Positions 1 to 7,614 of a DNA stretch of 64,000 bases are shown piece after piece. The notes beneath the pieces were generated by a model. That model did no database searches and was not told the DNA's origin. It saw only the letters and a program-made list of their open reading frames with translations. The DNA is from Corallococcus soli (lineage in GTDB: Bacteria; Myxococcota; Myxococcia; Myxococcales; Myxococcaceae), in the NCBI RefSeq assembly GCF_014930455.1, contig NZ_JAAIYO010000007.1, positions 310,001 through 374,000 on the forward strand, read 5' to 3'. Positions within the stretch are counted from its first letter, which is position 1; each line of letters starts with the position of its first letter. The position numbers were made by a program, and so were the translations under genes.

Positions 1-1
1 C

Positions 2-718
2 GGCGCGAAGCTGCTGGTGCGCGCGGACGGCAGCTTCCACGGCACCATCGGGGGCGGGCACCTGGAGCAGCTGGTCCTCCAGGACGCGCGCGGGTGCCTG
101 GAGCGGGGCGAGGCGCGCACGTTCCGCTATCCGCTGGGCGCGAAGCTGGGCCAGTGTTGTGGAGGGGTCGTGGACGTCTTCGTCGAGCCCGTCAACCACG
201 GGCCGCAGCTCTATCTCTTCGGCGCCGGCCACGTGGGCCAGGCCCTGTGCCGCATCCTCGAAGGCACCCCGTTCCGCGTCCACCTGGTGGACGAGCGCGC
301 CGAGTGGGTCCAGTCCCCCCAGGTGCCCGCGTCCGTCATCCGCCACGAGGAGCCCTGGGACGAGTTCGCCGCGCGCGCCACCTGGGATGCCCTGCGCACC
401 TATGTGGCGGTGATGACGCACCGCCACGACGTGGATCAGGACATCATCGCCTTCGCCATCCAGAAGCCCGCGCGCTACATCGGGCTCATTGGCAGTGACA
501 CGAAGTGGGCCCGCTTCCGGCAGCGGCTGGACGCGAAGGGCCTGCCCGCCCGGCAGGTGGGCCGCGTCCAGTGCCCCATGGGGCTGCCCACCGGGGGGAA
601 GTCGCCCCAGGAGGTGGCGGTCAGCATCGCGGCGGGGCTGCTCCAGCTCCACCACGGGCTGGCGCCGGAGGTGGGGGCTCAGCCATCGCCCGCGCCCCTG
701 CTATCCTCCGGGGAATGA
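2..718 (+). CDS. xdhC: XdhC-type molybdenum cofactor insertion factor (5' end outside window)
   Basis: The reading frame is open from the window edge, so the N-terminus is missing. The visible part has the XdhC/CoxI N-terminal pattern (GTIGGGHLE, then GQCCGGVVDVF) followed by the Rossmann-like C-terminal domain (LYLFGAGHVGQAL, YIGLIGSD). In this family the protein binds molybdopterin, promotes its sulfuration and inserts it into xanthine dehydrogenase. That role fits the next gene, whose ATG overlaps this stop in an ATGA tetranucleotide (715-718), a sign of translational coupling. The assignment is firm; only the start is unknown. Confidence 0.93.
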   Translation, partial: GAKLLVRADGSFHGTIGGGHLEQLVLQDARGCLERGEARTFRYPLGAKLGQCCGGVVDVFVEPVNHGPQLYLFGAGHVGQALCRILEGTPFRVHLVDERAEWVQSPQVPASVIRHEEPWDEFAARATWDALRTYVAVMTHRHDVDQDIIAFAIQKPARYIGLIGSDTKWARFRQRLDAKGLPARQVGRVQCPMGLPTGGKSPQEVAVSIAAGLLQLHHGLAPEVGAQPSPAPLLSSGE

Positions 719-3700
719 GCACCCCTTTCGAGTTCCGGCTCAATGGCCAGACCGTCCGGGTCGACAATGAGTCGCCCAACACCACGCTGCTGGACTTCCT
801 GCGCTCGCGCGGCCTGACGGGCACCAAGCAGGGCTGCGCCGAGGGAGACTGCGGCGCCTGCACCGTGGCGATGGTGGACCAGGACACCCGGGGCCAGAAG
901 AACCTGCGCGCCTTCAACAGCTGCATCGCGCTGGTGCCCATGGTGGCCGGCCGCGAGCTCGTCACCGTGGAGGGCGTGGGCCAGCGCGACGCGCCCCACC
1001 CCGTGCAGCAGGCCATGGTGAAGCACTACGGGTCGCAGTGCGGCTTCTGCACCCCGGGCTTCGTCGTCTCCATGGTGGAGGCGTACTGTCGCAAGGACGC
1101 GGGTTCGCCGGAGGCCGTGGCGGATCAGCTCTGCGGCAACCTCTGTCGCTGTACCGGCTACCGCCCCATCCGCGACGCGATGATGGACGCGCTCGCCGCC
1201 CGCGACGCGAAGGGCGCCGCGCCCACGCTGCCCGGCGTCTCGCTGGAAGGGCCGCCCGCCCCCACCCCGCCCCTGCGCTACGAGGCCCGGGACGGGCTGT
1301 TCCTGCGGCCCGGCGGCTTCGAGGACCTGCTCGCGCTGAGGGCCCTGCACCCGGAGGCGATGCTCGTGGCCGGCGCCACGGAGCTGGGCGTGGACATCAC
1401 CAAGAAGTCCCGCCGCTACCCCTTCCTCATCTCCACCGAGGGCGTGGCGTCGCTGCGCGCCATCCGCCGGGAAGCGGACGGCTGGTACGTGGGCGGCGCC
1501 GCGTCGCTGGTGGACGTGGAGGACGCGCTGGGCGCGGAGGTGCCGGAGGTGGCGAAGATGCTCAACGTCTTCGCCTCGCGGCAGATCCGCCACCGCGCCA
1601 CGCTGTCGGGCAACCTCGTCACGGCGTCGCCCATCGGCGACCTGGCGCCGGTGCTGCTCGCGCTGGACGCGAGGCTGGTGCTCGCCTCCGTGCGCGGGGA
1701 GCGGACGCTCGCGCTGTCGGAGTTCTTCCTCGCCTACCGCAAGACGGCGCTCCAGCCAGACGAGGTCGTCCGCTTCATCGTCATCCCGCATGCTCCCGCG
1801 AAGGACAGCGGCCTCCTGCGCCACTCGGACAGCTTCAAGGTGTCCAAGCGCCGCGAGCTGGACATCAGCATCGTCGCGGCGGGCTTCTGCATCGAAACGG
1901 ACGCGCTGGGCATCGTGCGCACCGCGAGGCTTGGTTACGGCGGCGTGGCGGCCACGCCCGTGCGCGCGCTCAAGACCGAGGCGCTGCTCGTGGGCCACCC
2001 GTGGAGCGCGGAGGTGGTGGCGCGCGTGCGCTCGACGCTGGCCGCGGAGTTCACCCCCATCAGCGACCTGCGCGGCAGCGCGGACTACCGGCGCGGGCTG
2101 GTGGTGTCGCTCTTCGAGAAGTTCGTCTCCGGCGAGCGCAGCCCCGTGCTGGATGAGCGGCCCCGCTTCCTCACCGGAGCGCCCTCCGCCACGGCGGACG
2201 CGGGCCGCGAGCTGCGGCACGAGAGCGCGCTGGGCCACGTGACGGGCGGCGCGCAGTACGTGGATGACCTGGCGCAGCGCCGGCCCATGCTGACGGTGTG
2301 GCCGGTGATGTCGCCCCACGCGCACGCGCGCATCCTCCGCCGCGACGCCAGCGCCGCGCTGAAGGTGCCCGGCGTGGTGCGGGTGCTGCTCGCGGAGGAC
2401 ATCCCGGGCATGAACGACACGGGGCCCATCCGCCACGACGAGCCGCTGCTCGCGAAGGACGACGTGCTCTTCCACGCGCAGCTGGTGGCGCTCGTCATCG
2501 GGGAGACGCCGGAGGCCTGCCGCGACGGGGCCCGCCAGGTGGTGGTGGACTACGAGCCCCTGCCCGCCGTGCTCACGCTGACCGAGGCCCGCGCGCAGGA
2601 CAGCTACCACACGGATCCGCACGTCATCCGCCGGGGCGACGTGGACAGCGCGCTCGCGTCCAGCCCCCACCGGCTGGGCGGTGAAATCGAGATGGGCGGC
2701 CAGGAGCACTTCTACCTGGAGACGCACGCCGCCTTCGCGGAGGCCGGCGAGGACGGCGACGTCACCGTGACGTCCTCCACCCAGCACCCGTCGGAGGTGC
2801 AGGCGGTCATCGCGCACGTGCTGCACGTGCCCCGGAGCCGCGTCGTGGTGAAGGCGCCCCGCATGGGCGGCGGCTTCGGCGGCAAGGAGACGCAGGGCAA
2901 CGCGCCCGCGGCGCTGGTGGCGCTGGCGGCGGTGCTCACGGGCCGGCCGGTGAAGTGGATGCTGGACCGGGACGTGGACATGGCCGTCACCGGCAAGCGC
3001 CACCCGTTCCACGCGGAGTGGGAGGTGGGCTTCGACGCCACGGGGCGGCTGCTCGCGCTGAGGGCGGACCTGGTGTCCAACGGCGGCTGGTCCCTGGACC
3101 TGTCCGAGTCCATCACCGACCGCGCCCTCTTCCACCTGGACAATGGCTACTACGTCCCGGCGGTGCGCTACTCCGGCCGGGTGGCGAAGACGCACCTGGT
3201 GTCCAACACCGCGTTCCGGGGCTTCGGCGGGCCGCAGGGCATGCTGGTGATGGAGGACATCCTGGGCCGCATCGCGCGCGTGCTGGGGCTGGCGCCGGAA
3301 GCCGTGCGGCAGCGCAACCTCTACGACGGCGTGGGAGAGACCAACACCACGCACTACGGTCAGGAGCTGGAGGACAACCGGCTGCCCCGGCTGTGGAACA
3401 ACCTGATGGAGTCCTCCGACTTCCAGCAGCGCCGCGCGCAGGTGGACGCCTTCAACGCGAAGAGCCCCCGCATCAAGCGCGGCCTGGCCATCACGCCGAT
3501 GAAGTTCGGCATCTCCTTCACCGCCACCTTCCTCAACCAGGCGGGCGCGCTGGTGCACGTGTACCGCGACGGCTCCGTGCTGCTGTCGCACGGCGGCACG
3601 GAGATGGGCCAGGGCCTGCACACCAAGATTCAAGGCGTGGCCATGCGCGAGCTGGGCCTGTCCGAGGACCGGGTGCGCGTGGCGCAGACGGCGACGGACA

Positions 3701-4548
3701 AGGTGCCCAACACGTCCGCGACGGCGGCCTCCAGCGGCTCGGACCTCAACGGCGCGGCGGTGCGCGAGGCGTGCATCACCCTGCGCGAGCGGCTGGCGCC
3801 GGTGGCCGCGAGGATGCTGGTGCAGCTGCACGGGCAGGCGGTGTCCCCGGACGCGCTGCTGTTCCGGGACGGGCGCATCGCGGCGGCGTCGCGGCCGGAG
3901 CTGGGCCTGCCCTTCGCGGACGTGGTGGAGGAGGCCTACCGCGAACGCGTGGGCATGTCCGTCACGGGCTACTACCGCACGCCGGGCATCGGCTACGACC
4001 GGGTGAAGGGCCGGGGAAAGCCCTTCCTCTACTTCGCCTACGGCGCGGCGGTGAGCGAGGTGGAGGTGGACGGCGACACGGGCATGAAGCGCGTGGTGCG
4101 CTCCGACCTGCTGGAGGACGTGGGCGACTCGCTCAACCCCGGCGTGGACCGGGGCCAGGTGGAGGGCGGCTTCGTGCAGGGCGTGGGCTGGCTCACCGGC
4201 GAGGAGCTGCGCTGGGATGGCAAGGGGCGGCTGCTCACGCACTCGGCCAGCACCTACGCGGTGCCCGCCTTCAGCGACGCGCCCATCGACCTGCGCGTGG
4301 CGTTCATGGAGCGGGCGGAGCAGCCGGGCGTCATCCACGGCAGCAAGGCCGTGGGCGAGCCGCCGCTGATGCTGGCCCTGTCCGTGCGGGAGGCGCTGCG
4401 CGACGCGGTGGCGGCGTTCGGTCAGCCGGGTGGCGACGTGGACCTGCCCTCGCCGGCCACGCACGAGGCGCTCTTCCTCTCCATCCAGAAGCGGCGCGCG
4501 CGGGCCTCCGACGTTCCGGTTCCGGACGAAGCGCGCGAGGTGGCGTAG
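715..4548 (+). CDS. xdh: Xanthine dehydrogenase, fused FeS/FAD/molybdopterin subunits
   Basis: A single 1,277-residue chain carries all cofactor domains that many bacteria split into XdhA and XdhB. Cys41, Cys46 and Cys49 form the plant-type 2Fe-2S site. Cys109, Cys112, Cys144 and Cys146 form the second cluster. An FAD domain follows at about residues 190-480, then the Moco domains. The Moco part reads very like mammalian XDH: GGGFGGKE with Glu725, FRGFGGPQ with Arg835, and the catalytic base Glu1215 in VGEPPLM; the first two match the substrate-positioning Glu802 and Arg880 of bovine XDH. It oxidises hypoxanthine and xanthine to urate in purine catabolism, probably in the cytoplasm. I chose ATG 715 because it overlaps the xdhC stop and begins a normal ferredoxin domain; the frame is open further upstream without family similarity. 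Confidence 0.95.
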   Translation: MSTPFEFRLNGQTVRVDNESPNTTLLDFLRSRGLTGTKQGCAEGDCGACTVAMVDQDTRGQKNLRAFNSCIALVPMVAGRELVTVEGVGQRDAPHPVQQAMVKHYGSQCGFCTPGFVVSMVEAYCRKDAGSPEAVADQLCGNLCRCTGYRPIRDAMMDALAARDAKGAAPTLPGVSLEGPPAPTPPLRYEARDGLFLRPGGFEDLLALRALHPEAMLVAGATELGVDITKKSRRYPFLISTEGVASLRAIRREADGWYVGGAASLVDVEDALGAEVPEVAKMLNVFASRQIRHRATLSGNLVTASPIGDLAPVLLALDARLVLASVRGERTLALSEFFLAYRKTALQPDEVVRFIVIPHAPAKDSGLLRHSDSFKVSKRRELDISIVAAGFCIETDALGIVRTARLGYGGVAATPVRALKTEALLVGHPWSAEVVARVRSTLAAEFTPISDLRGSADYRRGLVVSLFEKFVSGERSPVLDERPRFLTGAPSATADAGRELRHESALGHVTGGAQYVDDLAQRRPMLTVWPVMSPHAHARILRRDASAALKVPGVVRVLLAEDIPGMNDTGPIRHDEPLLAKDDVLFHAQLVALVIGETPEACRDGARQVVVDYEPLPAVLTLTEARAQDSYHTDPHVIRRGDVDSALASSPHRLGGEIEMGGQEHFYLETHAAFAEAGEDGDVTVTSSTQHPSEVQAVIAHVLHVPRSRVVVKAPRMGGGFGGKETQGNAPAALVALAAVLTGRPVKWMLDRDVDMAVTGKRHPFHAEWEVGFDATGRLLALRADLVSNGGWSLDLSESITDRALFHLDNGYYVPAVRYSGRVAKTHLVSNTAFRGFGGPQGMLVMEDILGRIARVLGLAPEAVRQRNLYDGVGETNTTHYGQELEDNRLPRLWNNLMESSDFQQRRAQVDAFNAKSPRIKRGLAITPMKFGISFTATFLNQAGALVHVYRDGSVLLSHGGTEMGQGLHTKIQGVAMRELGLSEDRVRVAQTATDKVPNTSATAASSGSDLNGAAVREACITLRERLAPVAARMLVQLHGQAVSPDALLFRDGRIAAASRPELGLPFADVVEEAYRERVGMSVTGYYRTPGIGYDRVKGRGKPFLYFAYGAAVSEVEVDGDTGMKRVVRSDLLEDVGDSLNPGVDRGQVEGGFVQGVGWLTGEELRWDGKGRLLTHSASTYAVPAFSDAPIDLRVAFMERAEQPGVIHGSKAVGEPPLMLALSVREALRDAVAAFGQPGGDVDLPSPATHEALFLSIQKRRARASDVPVPDEAREVA

Positions 4549-4632
4549 CCGGCGGTCGGGTGCGGCAACATGCCACGGCATGTCCCCGGGGCCGGTGCGT
4601 TAGAGGAGATGCCCCTTTCAAGGAAGCCTTCC

Positions 4633-5487
4633 ATGACCTCCGTGCTCCGCTCCCGCGTCCTCCTCCCGCTGGCCCTCCTGGGTGTCGTTGGCTGTGAGAA
4701 GGAGGAGCCCCCGCGGACGGTGGACATCCCCGTCGTCGCGCTCGTGGGCGCGGAGCCCTTCGCCTGCGGCAGCACCTACACGAACGTCGGGACGTCGAAG
4801 ACGACCTACGAGCCGATGGACTTCCGCGTCTACGTGCACGACGTGCGGCTGCTCACGACGGATGGGCAGGAGGTGCCCGTCACGCTGGAGGACAACGCCT
4901 GGCAGCACGACGGCGTGGCGCTGCTGGACTTCGCCAACAAGGACGGGCTGTGCACCCAGGGCACGGAGGGGATGAACATGGCCCTCAAGGGCACGGTGCC
5001 GCTGGGTGAGTACGCGGGCCTGCGCTTCCGGCTGGGCGTGCCGGAGACGCTGAACCACGGCGACGTGTCCACCGCGCCCGCACCGCTGAATGACACCGGC
5101 CTGTTCTGGAGCTGGCGCTTCGGCTACCTCTTCACGCGCATCGAAGGCCGCACCACGGGCCTGCCCAAGGGCCACGTCATGCACCTGGGCAGCACCGACT
5201 GCGCGCCGCCGCCCGAGGGTCAGACGACGGGCACCGCCGGTTGCACGAACAACAACCGTCCGGAGGTGAGGCTGGACACGTTCAACCTGGAGACGGGCAA
5301 GGTGGTGATGGACCTGGGCACGTTCTTCGCGGGCTCCAACCTGGACACGAACGCGACGGGCACCGCCGAGGGCTGCATGTCGTCGCAGGCGGACAGCGAC
5401 TGCGCGCCGCTCTTCGAACGCCTGGGTCTGGGCTTCGGAGCGCAGGCCGCGAACCCCGCCGCGCAGTCCTTCATCCGGGCCGAATAG
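4633..5487 (+). CDS. mbnP: MbnP-family copper-binding lipoprotein
   Basis: A 284-residue exported protein. It starts with a basic and hydrophobic signal ending in the lipobox LGVVGC, so it is probably a lipoprotein. The body has the MbnP landmarks: an early PFACG segment, YTNVG, MDFRVYVHDVRLL, an acidic WQHDGVALLDF stretch and the FWSWRFGYLF segment. MbnP proteins were named from methanobactin clusters, where a partner di-haem enzyme (MbnH) converts a tryptophan to kynurenine and makes a copper site; several Trp are available here. mbnH follows after 11 bp. No methanobactin precursor or mbnB/C is in the window, so a stand-alone periplasmic copper role is inferred. ATG 4633 was chosen because it directly starts the signal peptide. 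Confidence 0.85.
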   Translation: MTSVLRSRVLLPLALLGVVGCEKEEPPRTVDIPVVALVGAEPFACGSTYTNVGTSKTTYEPMDFRVYVHDVRLLTTDGQEVPVTLEDNAWQHDGVALLDFANKDGLCTQGTEGMNMALKGTVPLGEYAGLRFRLGVPETLNHGDVSTAPAPLNDTGLFWSWRFGYLFTRIEGRTTGLPKGHVMHLGSTDCAPPPEGQTTGTAGCTNNNRPEVRLDTFNLETGKVVMDLGTFFAGSNLDTNATGTAEGCMSSQADSDCAPLFERLGLGFGAQAANPAAQSFIRAE

Positions 5488-5498
5488 GAGCACCCGCC

Positions 5499-6647
5499 GT
5501 GGCACGACGACGATGGCAGGCGTGGAAGTCCCTGGCGACGGTGGCGCTGCTGGCCACCGGGTGCGCGGATCCGGAGCTTCCGCCGGACGGGCCCGCCCCG
5601 TACGACTGGAAGCTGCCACCGGGCTTTCCCACGCCGCGCGTGCCGCAGGACAACCCGATGTCGGAGGCGAAGGTCGAGCTGGGCCGGAGCCTCTTCTATG
5701 ACAAGCGCCTGTCGCTCAACGGCACGCAGTCCTGCGGTTCGTGCCACGAGCAGGCGAAGGCCTTCACCGACGGGCGCGTGCACTCCGTGGGCAGCACCGG
5801 CCAGACGCACCGCCGCAACGGGCAGGGGCTGGCCAACGTGGCGTACGCGACGAGCCTCACCTGGGCCAACCCGGCGCTCACCACGCTGGAGTCGCAGGTG
5901 CTGACGCCGCTGTTCGGCACGGAGCCGGTGGAGCTGGGGTTCGCGGATCAGCAGGACGTGTTGCTGGACAGGCTGCGCGCGGATGCGGCGCTGTCCGCGC
6001 GCTTCGCGGAGGCGTTTCCCGACGAGGCGACGCCGGTGTCCCTGGCCACGCTGACGCGCTCGCTGTCCGCGTTCCAGCGCGCGCTGATTTCCGGCACGGC
6101 GCCGTATGACCGCTACCTGTATGGGGGCGCGGTGGAGGCGCTGAGCCCCGCCGCCAAGCGGGGGATGGAGCTGTTCCTGTCCGAGCGGCTGGAGTGCGAC
6201 CACTGCCACTCCGGCTTCAACTTCCAGGACGCGACCGTGCACGACGCCACGCCGGAGCCCATCCTGCCGTACCACAACACAGGCCTCTACAACGAGGACG
6301 GCCAGGGCGCGTACCCGGCCACGGATCCAGGCCTCATCGAGCTGACGGGCCGACCCGAGGACATGGGGCGCTTCCGGGCGCCGTCCCTGCGCAACGTGGC
6401 CGTCACCGCGCCCTACATGCATGACGGCAGCCTGGAGACGCTCTCCGACGTGTTGGACCACTACGCGGCGGGCGGCCTGGCGCGGGCCTCGAATGGAGGG
6501 GCGGCCAGCCCGCTCCAGAGTCCGTTCGTGCGCGGCTTCACGCTGACGCCCGGGGAGAAGGCGGACGTCATCGCCTTCCTGGAGTCGCTGACGGACACGG
6601 AGTTCCTCAACGACCCGCGCTTCGCGGACCCCGCTGTCGTGCCGTGA
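5499..6647 (+). CDS. mbnH: MbnH-family di-haem c-type oxidase (cytochrome c peroxidase-like)
   Basis: A 382-residue exported di-haem protein. It has two CXXCH haem sites, CGSCH at residue 79 and CDHCH at residue 233, in the usual bacterial di-haem peroxidase layout. An N-terminal hydrophobic segment ends in LLATGC, a likely lipobox. MbnH enzymes use a bis-Fe(IV)-type intermediate to oxidise tryptophan of MbnP, and the gene sits right behind mbnP. The start is GTG 5499, preceded by a clean AGGAG (5486-5490) that overlaps the mbnP stop region; the frame is open upstream but inside mbnP. The last part of this gene, from about 6405 to 6548, is repeated in degenerate form at 15375-15518. Confidence 0.88.
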   Translation: MARRRWQAWKSLATVALLATGCADPELPPDGPAPYDWKLPPGFPTPRVPQDNPMSEAKVELGRSLFYDKRLSLNGTQSCGSCHEQAKAFTDGRVHSVGSTGQTHRRNGQGLANVAYATSLTWANPALTTLESQVLTPLFGTEPVELGFADQQDVLLDRLRADAALSARFAEAFPDEATPVSLATLTRSLSAFQRALISGTAPYDRYLYGGAVEALSPAAKRGMELFLSERLECDHCHSGFNFQDATVHDATPEPILPYHNTGLYNEDGQGAYPATDPGLIELTGRPEDMGRFRAPSLRNVAVTAPYMHDGSLETLSDVLDHYAAGGLARASNGGAASPLQSPFVRGFTLTPGEKADVIAFLESLTDTEFLNDPRFADPAVVP

Positions 6648-6672
6648 GGCGGGGAGCTGGGACTCCTCACGG
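6642..6672. terminator. Hairpin between convergent mbnH and DUF2381 gene
   Basis: A perfect 8-bp inverted repeat, CCGTGAGG (6642-6649) and CCTCACGG (6665-6672), separated by 15 nt. The arms contain the stop codons of both converging genes. There is no clear T tract, so a bidirectional terminator is likely but not proven. Confidence 0.5.
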
Positions 6673-7614
6673 GAAGGTGATGTTGCGCACCGTGACGGCC
6701 TGCGTTCCGCCCTCGGCCCACAGCTTCAGGGTGTAGGGGCCGCGCGTTGGAAGGGTCGGCAGTTCGAACTCCATGATGCCCATGGCGCTTTCCCTGGCCG
6801 CGATGGGCTCTTGCGGCCAGACGACCAGAGCCTGCACGGTGCCCCCCGCCCCATCCACCAGCGCCGCGCCCGTGAATCTCCAGGACACTTCCAGCTGGCT
6901 TTCGAGTTTGGCCTGAACCGCGACCCTCCTTGCGGAGCGAATGGTGATCACCCGCGTCACCCAGATGGCCGCTCGTTGCATGGGCTGCGGGTCGGCCACC
7001 GAGGCGAGGAAGACCACGCCCTCCTGCCCCATGACACCCGAGGCCAAAAGACCGGCCAGGCCGTCGGGCCGCGATTGCGCCGCACGCAGTCGCTCCACCT
7101 CCGCCTGGGAACGTCCGACCTCCGCGCGCAGTTGCCGGACTTCCTGCTGGTACGACTCCAGGGCGCGCGCGTGGCGGTACAGCTCCACCTGACGCTGTGC
7201 CAGAGCAGGATGGACCACCAGCATCAAGTCCACGCGCGAGGGAGCCGCACCATCCGTGAAGACAAGCGTCAGCTTCAGCCGGGCGCCCTCCTTCAAAGTG
7301 TCCAAGGGCAGCAGGGTGAGGGTGTCCGTACCTTCCACGACGCGGCGGAAATTTTCCCGGCCCGACAGTTCCCAGCGTGCCACGGGCGCATCGCACAACA
7401 GCAGGGTCGCCAGTCCCGGGCTGATGTGCAGTTCCTGCGAGGTCCCCACCTGATCAGCGGACAGTTCAATGCGACCCACGCGCTCCTCGACCAGAGGAAT
7501 GGACTCCTCGGCCTTCGCCACGGAGGCCATCGCCAAGGCCACCACCAGAATGGCTTTCAAGGACACGGGAGCGACTGCGTCGGAGCCACGTCGGGCAAGA
7601 GAGAAGCAGATCAC
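6667..7614 (-). CDS. DUF2381 family exported protein
   Basis: A 315-residue member of a myxobacteria-specific paralogous family (DUF2381, TIGR02268) of unknown function. A signal-peptide-like segment (LKAILVVALAMASVAKA) is followed by beta-rich sequence, a coiled-coil-like stretch with many Gln/Glu/Arg near the middle and the conserved C-terminus ending MEFELPTLPTRGPYTLKLW. Family members are commonly encoded beside Ser/Thr kinases, and the kinase here lies immediately upstream. GTG 7614 overlaps the kinase stop in a GTGA tetranucleotide, which favours it; GTG 7566, closer to the signal peptide, is an alternative. The C-terminal end has a degenerate second copy at 16358-16474. The family is clear; the function is not known. 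Confidence 0.85.
   Translation of the reverse strand: MICFSLARRGSDAVAPVSLKAILVVALAMASVAKAEESIPLVEERVGRIELSADQVGTSQELHISPGLATLLLCDAPVARWELSGRENFRRVVEGTDTLTLLPLDTLKEGARLKLTLVFTDGAAPSRVDLMLVVHPALAQRQVELYRHARALESYQQEVRQLRAEVGRSQAEVERLRAAQSRPDGLAGLLASGVMGQEGVVFLASVADPQPMQRAAIWVTRVITIRSARRVAVQAKLESQLEVSWRFTGAALVDGAGGTVQALVVWPQEPIAARESAMGIMEFELPTLPTRGPYTLKLWAEGGTQAVTVRNITFP

Noticed and set aside
679-4581. A 1,300-codon minus-strand frame opposite xanthine dehydrogenase
   Set aside because: Low-complexity Arg/His/Val-rich shadow of the plus-strand gene, no family features.
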